From positions 1-64,000 of the forward strand of contig NZ_JBNHEP010000170.1 in assembly GCF_050015995.1 (NCBI RefSeq): a stretch of DNA of 64,000 bases. The letters are read 5' to 3'. Every line of letters starts with the position of its first letter. The first letter of the stretch is position 1. The notes below the pieces were generated by a model. It made no database searches. It was not told the DNA's origin and saw only the letters and a list, made by a program, of their open reading frames with translations. This DNA comes from Trichodesmium sp050015995 (GTDB lineage: Bacteria > Cyanobacteriota > Cyanobacteriia > Cyanobacteriales > Microcoleaceae). Made by a program: the position numbers and the translations under genes. Of this stretch, positions 8,582 to 17,489 are shown in pieces.

Positions 8582-10093
8582 TCAAGGCAACCAAATATTA
8601 GGAAATATCGACGTCCCTACTTCTCGCAAAGACTTATTAATCGTCCTGAAAAATTGAATATGTTCCTCATCTTCTTCTACTGGAATAATATTAGCTTTCT
8701 CCCCTAATTCAAACTTATCCAGTACTAAATTTGCAGCTTCTAAACCAGTCACATAAGCTTTTTCTTGAGACCACGAACCATGACGATTAGCAATCCAATC
8801 ACCACTCATAAATACATTCTCAAAACTTGTCTTTGCCGGGAGTAAATATTGATAGCTACCAGGGAAAAAATGAGTCACCCCTTCCCTCACTCTTACAACA
8901 CTTTGGTCAATAATTTCTGCTTCTCTAAATTCAGGAATACAAGTTGCTAAATATCCCTGCACAATTTTTATTATTTCCCCATCACTCAAAGGTAAAAATT
9001 GATTAGCATGATAAAAATCTACTTCTAAAACCGTTCCTGGTTCATCTCGAAATTCATCATGTAAAGCATTCAAATCAAAAAACGTCCAACCAGTAGTTGC
9101 ATCAAATCCAAAACAAGCATTAGAAGCACGAGGAATCAGAATTTTTCTATCAAACCATAATCTAACTCCTAATACATCAACTCCACCTAGATTATTAACG
9201 TTCCTAAATTCTTGACGGCTTTGTAAAGCCTCGCTTCCTGCCAGAATCTTTTTCATTCCACTAATACCAACTGAAAAAATTACAGCATCCGCCTCAAATA
9301 TTTGGTCTTCACAAACAACTCCTTTGGCTTTGCCATTATCATCAACAATTAACTCAATAACTCGCTGTTTTGTCAGAACTTTTCCACCTAAATTTTCGAT
9401 ACTTTCTACCCAAGGTTTAAATATCATTTCTCCAACAGTACCTCGACACCAAACCACATCAAAATTAGCTTGATGAGCCAGAATAAAATAATATAACATT
9501 CCCAATGCAGCAGCAGCCGAACATTGTTCTCCCGGAGCAAATAAACCAACTAATAACATAGCGTTAAAAGCATCATTATATAATCTTTTACTCACGCCAT
9601 ATTGTTTAAATAATTCTCTCGCCGTTACTGAATCATATCTTCGCCAAGCTTCATCCGAATTATCAAAATCTATAAGAGAATAAAGCAGTGGCAGAGCAGA
9701 AAGGCGATCGCTCCAAGGTAGCCGTTGAAATTGAGTATAAATAAAAGTACCAAGAGGCGTTGGTAGAGATGGTAAATCTTGAAAAATTGGTGATTCTACT
9801 TCTAATCCAGCAGGAGAATATTGAGCCGAGCGAGTCCAAGAGGTGAAAGGATAAAGGTTTAACTCCTTGACAATAGAAAATATGTTATGGTATGGATACC
9901 AAAAACCATGTATCCCGACTTCTACCGAACGACCACCGGGAGTTTTCCAGCCAGCCACTAAACCACCAGGATAAGGGCTAGCTTCTAGAAGTGTAACATC
10001 ATAGCCATGTTTGGCTAGGTGGTGAGTGGCTCCTAAACCAGCCCAGCCAGCACCTACTACTACTATCTTTGGAGTTTGAGTTTCTGTAGACAT
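8582..10093 (-). CDS. FAD-dependent oxidoreductase, carotenoid-desaturase/amine-oxidase type
   Basis: 503 residues. The N-terminal dinucleotide-binding motif (VVVGAGWAGLGATHHLAKHG, about residues 11-30) is followed by the acidic residue of the second strand and the PGG of the amine-oxidase/carotenoid-desaturase superfamily. A GIHGFWYPYHN block matches the cyanobacterial and plant phytoene/zeta-carotene desaturase-like branch. The C-terminal FAD signature FMSGDWIANRHGSWSQEKAY is also present. Canonical CrtP and CrtQ differ in several blocks, so this is a paralogue of unknown substrate, possibly a carotenoid or quinone. No carotenoid gene is adjacent. It lies alone between psaK and a decayed transposon. 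The superfamily call is firm, the substrate is not. Confidence 0.8.
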   Translation of the reverse strand: MSTETQTPKIVVVGAGWAGLGATHHLAKHGYDVTLLEASPYPGGLVAGWKTPGGRSVEVGIHGFWYPYHNIFSIVKELNLYPFTSWTRSAQYSPAGLEVESPIFQDLPSLPTPLGTFIYTQFQRLPWSDRLSALPLLYSLIDFDNSDEAWRRYDSVTARELFKQYGVSKRLYNDAFNAMLLVGLFAPGEQCSAAAALGMLYYFILAHQANFDVVWCRGTVGEMIFKPWVESIENLGGKVLTKQRVIELIVDDNGKAKGVVCEDQIFEADAVIFSVGISGMKKILAGSEALQSRQEFRNVNNLGGVDVLGVRLWFDRKILIPRASNACFGFDATTGWTFFDLNALHDEFRDEPGTVLEVDFYHANQFLPLSDGEIIKIVQGYLATCIPEFREAEIIDQSVVRVREGVTHFFPGSYQYLLPAKTSFENVFMSGDWIANRHGSWSQEKAYVTGLEAANLVLDKFELGEKANIIPVEEDEEHIQFFRTINKSLREVGTSIFPNIWLP

Positions 10094-10640
10094 ACTATTT
10101 TAGAATCAAAAGTAAAAAAATATTGAATTTTCGTGGATTTTCCACAACTACTTTTTGGAGTTTTTCCAAAGTTGGTTAATTTTATCGTAATTTCATCAAG
10201 AAAACTATGTCTAAATTAATTTGGCTGTGGGATGAATTGTCATTTTAGAAAACACTAATCAAGTCTATCTTATTGCTAAGTATATTGTCTAATCTTTTTT
10301 ACAAAAACATTAGTATTTTTTATGAAAAATTAGTAATATTCACTACTTGAAACTTTAAAAATACAAATATATCGAAATTATCAATATCAAGCAAATTCAG
10401 CTATTTAGACAATAAAATGGGTTTTACATCTTTTTTTGTAAATATGTAAATATCTTTAATATAGAATCTAGGTAATTAGTTATAGTATTGTGGAGGAGTC
10501 AGGATTTAAGAGAAAAAATGATTTAAATAGCATAAATTTTTAAATTAGTATTCAATAAAACACCTGTATTAAGAGGAAGTAATTTATAGAACTAGATGTC
10601 AAGTTGACAGTTGTTCATTAATTTCATGCTCTATTGGCGA
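10094..10640. other. Intergenic, contains dispersed repeat copy B
   Basis: No gene. Positions 10455-10605 form the second copy of the repeat at 6901-7070. The remainder is very AT-rich with no recognised signals. Confidence 0.5.
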
Positions 10641-10654
10641 GATTTCCAGTAGAC

Positions 10655-11290
10655 CAGATTATTGTTTTCAGCAATCAGGACTTAAACAGACAAAAAAGTT
10701 ATTTCCTGACTACAAAGAAATATATTCGGAAGTTCAACAAATTAACTTACAAAGACTAGATAAAGCTTGGAAACGTTTCGGCTAATAGCCGACATGAAAG
10801 GCTAATACCCGCTCAAACTGATAAACGTAGAGGACGACCAAGATTTAAAAAATCCGGGAAGTTAAGGTCATTGTGTTTTAGTAGAGTTAATCATCCCAAA
10901 GCAGTAATTAAATTTGATGGAAAACAAATAATTACTACAAGGTTTGGTGCTATTCGAGTGGTAGTTCATAGATCTATGCCAGATCGGCTTGTTATCAAAA
11001 CTGCAACTATAACCAAAAAAAACGCGGTGTTCATGTAATTAAAGTTAATCCTCACAATACGTCATATGCATTGCAGTAATTGTGGTCAAAAAATACCTAA
11101 AACTTTGTCAGTTAGAACTCACTATTGTCCTAAATGTAAAATAATTTTAGATAGAGATGAGAATGCTGCAATTAACATATTAAATAAAGCATTAAACGAG
11201 GTGGGTATCATCTTGTCTGCTTGTGGAGGCTATGAGATTAATCGGCCTGTAAAACAAGAAACTTCTTTGTTTGAGAAGCTCCCGTTATAA
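10655..11290 (+). pseudogene. Decayed TnpB (IS605/IS1341-type) gene
   Basis: Successive frames read as pieces of TnpB, the RNA-guided nuclease of IS200/IS605 elements. In order: QQSGLKQTKKLFPDYKEI with LQRLDKAWKRF; RGRPRFKKSGKLRSLCF; then, after further breaks, a C-terminal zinc finger (CSNCGQKIPKT and YCPKCKIILDRDENAAINIL) with the RuvC-III Asp region. It contains several stops and frameshifts and a foreign hairpin at 10776-10799. Large parts of the RuvC core are missing. It is clearly inactive. The last fragment (11066-11290) is open but lacks the catalytic part. Confidence 0.85.
10776..10799. repeat. Small hairpin insert in tnpB, shared with 43013
   Basis: The motif TTTCGGCTAATAGCCG forms a short stem and is followed by ACATGAAA. 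It interrupts the tnpB reading frame right after KAWKRF. A near-identical block (TTTCGGCTAAGAGCCG then ACATGAAA) occurs at 43013-43036, so this is a tiny dispersed unit. Confidence 0.65.
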
Positions 11291-11481
11291 TCTCCGATTT
11301 AACCGGAGAGAACTTCACATCTGCACAACTTTTCCATAGCAAAACTTATCACCTATTGGCCTCAAACCTCAAACCTTTGAAAGATATAGTTAAAATAAAA
11401 ATATAAAGTCTATATCCACTTTGAAAAGCAGGATTTAGATAATATCATATAACCTCTGTAAAGTCAAGAAAATAAATCTTA

Positions 11482-14193
11482 GTGTCATACTCAACCCAGA
11501 ACAGCCCAGAGCTGGATCTGAAGACCTTATTTCCATTTGAACTAGACAACTTCCAACAAACAGCGATCGTCGCCCTGAACGCTGGAAAATCAGTAGTTGT
11601 TTGTGCCCCTACAGGCTCAGGCAAAACCTTAATCGGAGAATATGCCATCTACCGGGCCTTAAGTCGTGGGCGACGAGTATTCTACACTACACCTCTAAAA
11701 GCCCTATCCAACCAGAAATTACGGGACTTCCGCAACCAATTTGGACCAGAAATGGTAGGGCTAGTCACAGGAGATACATCTGTTAACCGGGAAGCACCAA
11801 TCCTAGTAATGACGACAGAAATCTTCCGCAATATGCTGTACGGCACCCCCATTGGAGAAATAGGCACATCCCTAGAAAAGGTAGAAGCAGTAGTTCTAGA
11901 CGAATGCCACTACATGAACGATCGCCAACGAGGCACAGTCTGGGAAGAATCAATAATTTACTGCCCGCCAGAAATCCAACTATTAGCCCTTTCCGCCACA
12001 GTAGCCAATAGCGACCAACTCACAGATTGGATTACTAGAGTACATGGACCTACCGAACTAATCTACTCTGATTTCCGACCAGTCCCTCTGCAATTTAATT
12101 TTTCCAACAATAAAGGTCTATTTCCCCTACTTCATAATAATCAAAAAAGAATCAATCCCCAACTCAAGCCTAAAAGTAGACAAGCAAATAGAGACAGAAG
12201 AGACAGACAACAAGAACCAACCTTATCAACAGTCTTGTCTCAGCTCAAAGAGCGAGATATGTTACCAGCCATCTACTTCATATTCAGCCGTAGGGGATGT
12301 GCTCGTGCAGTAACAGAAGTAGCACAAGTCAGCAATCTTACCTTGATTAACGAAGCAGAAGCAACCAAACTACAAACCCTAATTCGAGAATTTCTCAAGC
12401 GCAACCCAGATCTAGCTGGCTCTCAACAGTTAGAACCTCTTACCAGAGGAATAGCAGCTCACCATGCCGGAATGTTACCCGTCTGGAAAGGATTAGTCGA
12501 AGAATTATTTCAGCAAGGTTTAATCAAAGTAGTATTTGCCACAGAAACCTTAGCGGCAGGAATTAATATGCCAGCCCGGACAACGGTTATCTCCAGTCTC
12601 TCGAAACGTACAGATGATGGACACCGACTCCTTAGACCATCAGAATTTCTGCAAATGGCAGGTAGGGCAGGACGACGAGGGATGGATTTTCAAGGTTATG
12701 TTTTAACTGTACAAACTAGGTTTGAGGGTGCTAAAGAGGCAGCTTATTTAGCAACTTCTGGAGCAGACCCCTTAGTGAGCCAGTTTACTCCTAGCTATGG
12801 TATGGTGCTCAATTTACTACAAACTCATACATTGGAGGAAGCAAAAGAGTTAGTAGAACGTAGTTTTGGTCAGTATTTGTCTACCCTATCTCTGCTGCCA
12901 GAGCGAAAAGAGATTGAACAAAAGTTAGAGGAATTGACGTCTGTAGAAAATAAACTGGGAATTTATGAAGAGAATGATTGGGTTAATCTCGAACAACTAC
13001 TGACAAGTTATGAAAAGTTAAGGGAAAAAGCAAAAGAGGAGAAGCGACTGCTGAAGATTTTGCAAAAGCAGGCAGAGGAAACTCGGATTAGAGAAATGTC
13101 TTTATCTTTGTCTTTTGCAGTATTGGGAACTGTGGTTAGTTTGAAAGGAAAGCACGTTCCTACTGCTAAGAAATCTACTTCGGAACCTATTCCGGCAGTA
13201 TTAGTAGCAAAAGTTCCTGGCTCTGGTCAGTCTCCTTATTCCTTGTGTTTGGGCAGAGATAATCGGTGGTATGTAGTAGCAGCAATGGATGTGGTGGCTT
13301 TACAGGCAGATTTGCCTCGGTTGGTTGCTGTGGACTACATGGAATTGCCTGGAGAGATGGAATCTCGCTTAGGGCAATGTCGCAAAGGAGATGAAACTTC
13401 TCTGGCTTTAGCTCAACAAATTCCAGTAGTACCAGTGCCAGTCGATGCTCCAGAGGTTTTGGCACAAATGCATAAGGTGGCAATAGTCGAAGCACAAGCC
13501 GAGGAACATCCTGTGAAGGAATGGGGGAACCCTCGTACTATACTGAAGGGTTGGCGACGGATAGGAATGTTGAGGGCGGAAATAGAGGATCGCCAAACTG
13601 AGTTGGAGGATAAGTTGGCACGTCACTGGCAAGAGTTTCTGAATCTGATTGAAATTTTGCAATATTTTGGCTGTCTACATGGAGTCGAGCCTACGGAGAT
13701 TGGTCAAGCTTGTGCAGCAATTCGGGGTGATAATGAATTGTGGCTTGGTTTAGTGCTTATGTCTGGAGCTTTTGAGGCACTTGACCCTCATCATTTAGCT
13801 GCTGCTTGTGCTGGTCTAGTGACGGAGATTACTAGACCTGATAGTTGGACTCGTTATGAGTTGTCTGTTGAAGTAGAGGAGGCTTTGGCTAGTTTGCGCA
13901 GTTTACGGCATCAGTTATTTCAGGTGCAGCGTCGATATCGGGTAGCTTTGCCTGTTTGGTTGGAACGAGATTTGATTGGTTTGGTCGAACAGTGGGCTTT
14001 GGGAGTGGAATGGCAGGAGTTGGTGGAGAATACAAGTTTGGATGAGGGGGATGTTGTCCGAATTTTACGTCGGACTTTGGATTTTTTGTCTCAGATTCCT
14101 CATGTGCCTCATTTATCTGATACTTTGCAACGGAATGCTTATCGGGCTATGCAGTTGATCGATCGTTTCCCTGTTAATGAGGTAGTTGAATAA
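11482..14193 (+). CDS. Ski2/Mtr4-like DEAD-box RNA helicase with DSHCT domain
   Basis: 903 residues, superfamily 2 helicase of the Ski2/Mtr4/Dob1 type known from cyanobacteria and plastids, likely in RNA processing or decay. Visible motifs: APTGSGKT at residues 42-49, the DECH box at 140-143, LSATVAN (motif III), AHHAGMLP, ATETLAAGINMPA (motif V), and QMAGRAGRRGMD (motif VI). The C-terminal ~170 residues fit the DSHCT domain (LVLMSGAFEALDPHHLAA and onward). The start is a GTG at 11482 with no strong ribosome site. It lies alone, followed immediately by a MITE and an IS, so its transcript may end within them. Substrate RNA is not known from sequence. Confidence 0.88.
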   Translation: MSYSTQNSPELDLKTLFPFELDNFQQTAIVALNAGKSVVVCAPTGSGKTLIGEYAIYRALSRGRRVFYTTPLKALSNQKLRDFRNQFGPEMVGLVTGDTSVNREAPILVMTTEIFRNMLYGTPIGEIGTSLEKVEAVVLDECHYMNDRQRGTVWEESIIYCPPEIQLLALSATVANSDQLTDWITRVHGPTELIYSDFRPVPLQFNFSNNKGLFPLLHNNQKRINPQLKPKSRQANRDRRDRQQEPTLSTVLSQLKERDMLPAIYFIFSRRGCARAVTEVAQVSNLTLINEAEATKLQTLIREFLKRNPDLAGSQQLEPLTRGIAAHHAGMLPVWKGLVEELFQQGLIKVVFATETLAAGINMPARTTVISSLSKRTDDGHRLLRPSEFLQMAGRAGRRGMDFQGYVLTVQTRFEGAKEAAYLATSGADPLVSQFTPSYGMVLNLLQTHTLEEAKELVERSFGQYLSTLSLLPERKEIEQKLEELTSVENKLGIYEENDWVNLEQLLTSYEKLREKAKEEKRLLKILQKQAEETRIREMSLSLSFAVLGTVVSLKGKHVPTAKKSTSEPIPAVLVAKVPGSGQSPYSLCLGRDNRWYVVAAMDVVALQADLPRLVAVDYMELPGEMESRLGQCRKGDETSLALAQQIPVVPVPVDAPEVLAQMHKVAIVEAQAEEHPVKEWGNPRTILKGWRRIGMLRAEIEDRQTELEDKLARHWQEFLNLIEILQYFGCLHGVEPTEIGQACAAIRGDNELWLGLVLMSGAFEALDPHHLAAACAGLVTEITRPDSWTRYELSVEVEEALASLRSLRHQLFQVQRRYRVALPVWLERDLIGLVEQWALGVEWQELVENTSLDEGDVVRILRRTLDFLSQIPHVPHLSDTLQRNAYRAMQLIDRFPVNEVVE

Positions 14194-14205
14194 TATTTGA
14201 GGTCT

Positions 14206-14317
14206 CTAGTGGTCTGTCAATTTTGAAATGATGGGTTGAGATAAGACAAGGAAGGAAAGTAGACAACACAGAAAATCTAATAGCTTATCCCTCAAATCAA
14301 TCTTGACAGACCACTAG
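14206..14317. mobile_element. 112-bp MITE with 15-bp perfect terminal inverted repeats
   Basis: Ends are CTAGTGGTCTGTCAA at 14206-14220 and its exact reverse complement at 14303-14317. No coding capacity. The terminal TA on both sides would fit a Tc1/IS630-type TA target. It begins 12 bases after the helicase stop and ends three bases before the ISAs1-type element. Confidence 0.85.
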
Positions 14318-14360
14318 GGGCAGGGCAAACGCACACAAAACTTAACAATTGAGCAAAAAA

Positions 14361-14480
14361 GCAATCGTTACTAAATCAAAGCAATCGTTACTAAATCAAA
14401 GTGATCGTTACTAAATCAAAGCGATCGTTACTAAGTCAAAGCGATCGTTACTAAGTCAAAGCGATCGTTACTAAGTCAAG
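14361..14480. repeat. Minisatellite, 6 x 20 bp, inside the IS
   Basis: Six contiguous 20-base units of the form GCGATCGTTACTAAGTCAAA. The first two have GCAATCG and AAATC, the third GTGATCG, and the later ones GCGATCG; the last three have AAGTC. Sequence changes step along the array, as expected for slippage growth. Units carry the core of HIP1 (GCGATCG). Confidence 0.92.
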
Positions 14481-14519
14481 ACGACTGCACAGTAAAGTAT
14501 TCAACTACCATTGCCTGAT

Positions 14520-15563
14520 TCAAGGGGAGAGAGAATTCAGAACAAGACTCAGATAATTATTGTTCCATCCAGCTTTGAGACGTTTTGCATGAATCCCCCC
14601 TTTTGCAGTTGACTCATGGGTAAGAAGATTTAAAGCTAGGTGACGAACCACGGCTAAATTTTCTGCACTATAACCAAGACATCCAGATAAATTATCTTCT
14701 TGGAAGCTAACGTCGAGAACCCAATGAAGCTGATTTTCAATCCCCCAATGGCTGCGAACAGATTCAGCAAAGCGCTGGGCATCACTTTCTATACTCATTA
14801 AATAGTATCGCTGCTCTACCGTAATTTTATCCTTGACTCGACGTTCTGATTCTACCATACCAATACTTTGTAACCCATTCCATTGCTTTGCCCCATACAA
14901 ATATTCAGTATGACCTATACTCCAGTATCTGCGAATCTCAAGGCGACCATGATCCTGATTGATTGTTTGATGAAATTGATGTTCAATTCCTTTCCAATCT
15001 TGTTGACGAGCAAATTCAAATAACTGCACCACATCTTGGTAAAGATTGGGATGATTTCTTTTTAGTGCTAAAACATAATCTCCTTTTTGCTCAATAATAG
15101 TTTGTGCAATCTCATGCAGACATCCCATCGCATCAATACTAACTATGCTTCCTTCAATGGTGAGTATTTTCAGGAGTTCAGGAATGGCAGTGATTTCGTT
15201 AGATTTAGCACTAACTTTCCTTTGTCCTAAGACCAAGCGATTTTTTGTAGCCCATGCACTCACCATATGTATTGCTCCTCGACTTTCTCCTTTTTCTAAA
15301 GCCCTATGTAGGCTTTTGCCGTCAATAGCAATCACTTGTCCTTCCGTAATCTCAGTTACGGCTTCTATCCAAGACAAAAAACATTTTTGTAATTCTTTTG
15401 GGTTTAAGCGAGCAAATAGTCTCATTAAGGTATCATGTGAAGGAATGCCATGAGGTAACTCTAAAAGTGTTTCTAACCATTCTTTTTTAGCGTGACCATA
15501 ATTTTCAATTTCCACCCAATTATTGGCACCACAAATCACAGCACAAATAGTAATGATTACCAT
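14520..15563 (-). CDS. ISAs1-family transposase
   Basis: 347 residues, a DDE transposase of the ISAs1 family. Visible blocks are IAIDGKSL (first Asp), the SIDAMGCL region (second Asp), the RRYWSIG and SHWGIENQLHWVLDVSF blocks including the Glu of the Y-R-E-like signature, and LALNLL near the end. The listed start is an internal Met. The frame is open upstream (FLTDPRVEHSINHLLID precedes it, typical of the family N-terminus) until a TAG about 30 codons earlier, without an ATG in between. The native start is therefore either a rare codon or lost. The terminal repeats are intact, so the copy may be recent. Confidence 0.88.
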   Translation of the reverse strand: MVIITICAVICGANNWVEIENYGHAKKEWLETLLELPHGIPSHDTLMRLFARLNPKELQKCFLSWIEAVTEITEGQVIAIDGKSLHRALEKGESRGAIHMVSAWATKNRLVLGQRKVSAKSNEITAIPELLKILTIEGSIVSIDAMGCLHEIAQTIIEQKGDYVLALKRNHPNLYQDVVQLFEFARQQDWKGIEHQFHQTINQDHGRLEIRRYWSIGHTEYLYGAKQWNGLQSIGMVESERRVKDKITVEQRYYLMSIESDAQRFAESVRSHWGIENQLHWVLDVSFQEDNLSGCLGYSAENLAVVRHLALNLLTHESTAKGGIHAKRLKAGWNNNYLSLVLNSLSP

Positions 15564-15867
15564 ATCAATCAGAAGATGATTAATACTATGTTCTACACGA
15601 GGATCTGTTAAAAAATGAAAATGTTTTTCGCTATTATGCTATTGGTGAGTTAGTCATAAATGTAAGTCGCAATCATTACACTGACTATTTTCCCCCATCG
15701 TCAATCAAAACAAGCAGATGAGCATTCCTGTTGAATTTTTCGGATCGGGACTAAGGACATACTGCTATATATAGCGTATAAATAGGTAATAATTTGAAGT
15801 TTAACCACTATATTTAGTTTATATCCGTAAGTCCTGCTTATGTTAAGTTTTGTGTGCGTTTGCCCTG

Positions 15868-16278
15868 TCGCCCGCGCCTCGGCGAGGCTTTAAACCCAAT
15901 TTTTCGGTAAAAACCATTAAGTATATCTACCACAACTAATCCAGTAGAGCGATCGCCAATCACATAAGGTTATGTGTCAATAGATAAAGCAGCTTGAACG
16001 GTTGCTAAGGCAGTATCAGGAGTAGCTAGAGTTGTTGTGATGATAATTTTTTAGTAATTATTGTTTAATACTTTAATCATTTAATTTACCAAATTGCTTC
16101 TAGATTAATTGAAATCCTGGTAACACATTTGTCATTTTGAAGGCAGTGGGATTTTTCTCTTAATTTTGGCAGAAGACCTGCACCATAGCGCACTCTCGCT
16201 GTCGGGATGAATGCTAATCAATATTGTGGTTTTACACTGAATATGTTAGAGTGTGAACGTCAAGTCAGCAAGCAGTAA
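15868..16278. other. Remnants beside the IS, no intact gene
   Basis: The minus strand at about 15900-16045 reads as a coding-like peptide (LATPDTALATVQAALSIDT, one in-frame TAA, then GDRSTGLVVVDIL), source unrecognised. Bases about 16170-16215 resemble, on the minus strand, the end structure of an IS605-type element (CATTCATCCCGACAGCGAGA). All look like relics. Confidence 0.4.
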
Positions 16279-16386
16279 ATGGTCGAGAAAACATATCAAT
16301 TTAGGTTGTACCCAACTCCAGAGCAGAAAAATCTGTTGCGGAGAAATTTAGGCCGTGTTTGCTGGCGCAAGCTCCCCTACTTATAA
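16279..16386 (+). pseudogene. TnpB N-terminal fragment (35 codons)
   Basis: ATG at 16279 opens MVEKTYQFRLYPTPEQKNLL, the typical N-terminus of TnpB of IS200/IS605 elements, and stops at TAA 16384-16386 after RRNLGRVCWRKLPYL. Everything downstream of the first helix is missing. Confidence 0.85.
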
Positions 16387-16409
16387 CCAAAAATATTAGG
16401 AGAACCTCA

Positions 16410-17461
16410 ATGAATATAAACATGAAGCATTACATATCTTCACTTATAAAACGATTTACGTCAAGAACTTTACCCTTGGCAAAAATGGTTGTGGAAACTA
16501 AAAAAAAAGACCTCTTCTGCTAATTGTTATTTTGTTTGGAGTATCTATCCTTATAAGTTGTAACACTACTCCACTACCTTTGCGAGTTGCTGTAAATTTG
16601 TGGCCTGGGTACGAAACTCTATACCTCGCAAGAAGCTTAGGATATTATGATAATACTTCAATCAAACTTCTTGATTTTCCTTCTGGTACTCAACAGGTAA
16701 GAGTTTATCGAAATAATAATCTGGAAAGTGCTGCTATCTCACTGGATCAGGCATTAGAATTAGCAACTACTAATCCAGATGTAAGGGTTGTAACAGTGAT
16801 AGACTTTTCTGAAGGAGGAGATGTAATTTTAGCAAAACCAGAAATTCCCAATCTTCAAGCATTAAAAGGTAAGCGAGTAGGTGTAGAAGCTAATGCTTTA
16901 GGGGCATATATTATTACCCGTGCTTTAGAAAAAGCAGCAATGAAAATCGAAGATATTCAAGTTGTTTCTTTAGGACTTTCAGAACACGAGCGAGCATTTA
17001 AAGATGGAATTATTGATGCAGTTGTTACCTTCGGTCCGGCTCGTACTAAACTGTTAGCATTCGGAGCGAAACAAATATTTGATAGTTCTCAAATTCCTGG
17101 TGAAATTGTTGATGTTTTAATAGTTCAGAAGACGGTGATCGCCAATCAATCCAAAGATGTACAGACATTGATAAATGGACAATTTAAAGCACTTGATTAT
17201 CTGGCACAAAATCCCCAAGATAGTGCCCGTCGGGTTGCTCCTAGAACTCAGGTGACACCAGAGGAATTTTTAGAATCAATGAAGGGATTACGCAGGCCAA
17301 ATTTACAAGAAAATCAACAACTTTTAGATCGAGAGAATCCTGCATTACTCAAAACTACTCAACAATTAATTGATGTGATGCTTGCCAACAAACTATTATC
17401 GAAATCTGTCGATCCAATGACTTTATTTGACGATCGCTTTGTCAAAGCAGCAGAACTTTAA
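16410..17461 (+). CDS. ABC-type substrate-binding lipoprotein, split by an A9 tract
   Basis: A periplasmic binding protein of the NMT1/SsuA/NitT-TauT type: LRVAVNLWPGYETLYLARSLG, then a domain with LKGKRVGVEANALG and DAVVTFGPA. The signal region KKRPLLLIVILFGVS ends in a lipobox ILISC, so it is a lipoprotein. The best start is ATG 16410 with AGGAGA 10 bases upstream, giving a basic N-tail. That frame meets nine A residues (16500-16508) and stops 12 bases later (TAA at 16521-16523). The mature protein is in the -1 frame from there. The frame carrying the signal peptide has no ATG; its first possible start, TTG 16532, would cut the signal region. One extra A would join both. Either a mutation, a base-call error, or slippage is involved. 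The next gene, a histidine kinase, starts 28 bases downstream; no permease or ATPase follows, which suggests sensing rather than uptake. Confidence 0.78.
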
Positions 17462-17489
17462 TGATTTTCTCACTAAACTTTTAAGTAAA

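Larger units (their letters stand above)
14321..15867 (-). mobile_element. ISAs1-family insertion sequence, 1547 bp
   Basis: The element is bounded by a perfect 27-bp inverted repeat, CAGGGCAAACGCACACAAAA plus seven more bases at 14321-14347, matched at 15841-15867. It contains one transposase gene on the minus strand and a 20-bp minisatellite between the left end and the gene. No direct repeat of 8-10 bases is visible at the flanks (left flank CACTAGGGG, right flank TCGCCCGCG), so the insertion may have been rearranged. Confidence 0.9.

Noticed and set aside
14361..14480. Possible CRISPR array
   Set aside because: The 20-base units are directly contiguous with no spacers and lie inside an IS.
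15770..15840. A third TAGGACTTACGCA-type MITE at the right end of the IS (GTAAGTCCTGC)
   Set aside because: Only one end matches well; the left end (AAGGACATACTGC) differs, and the stretch lies inside the IS.
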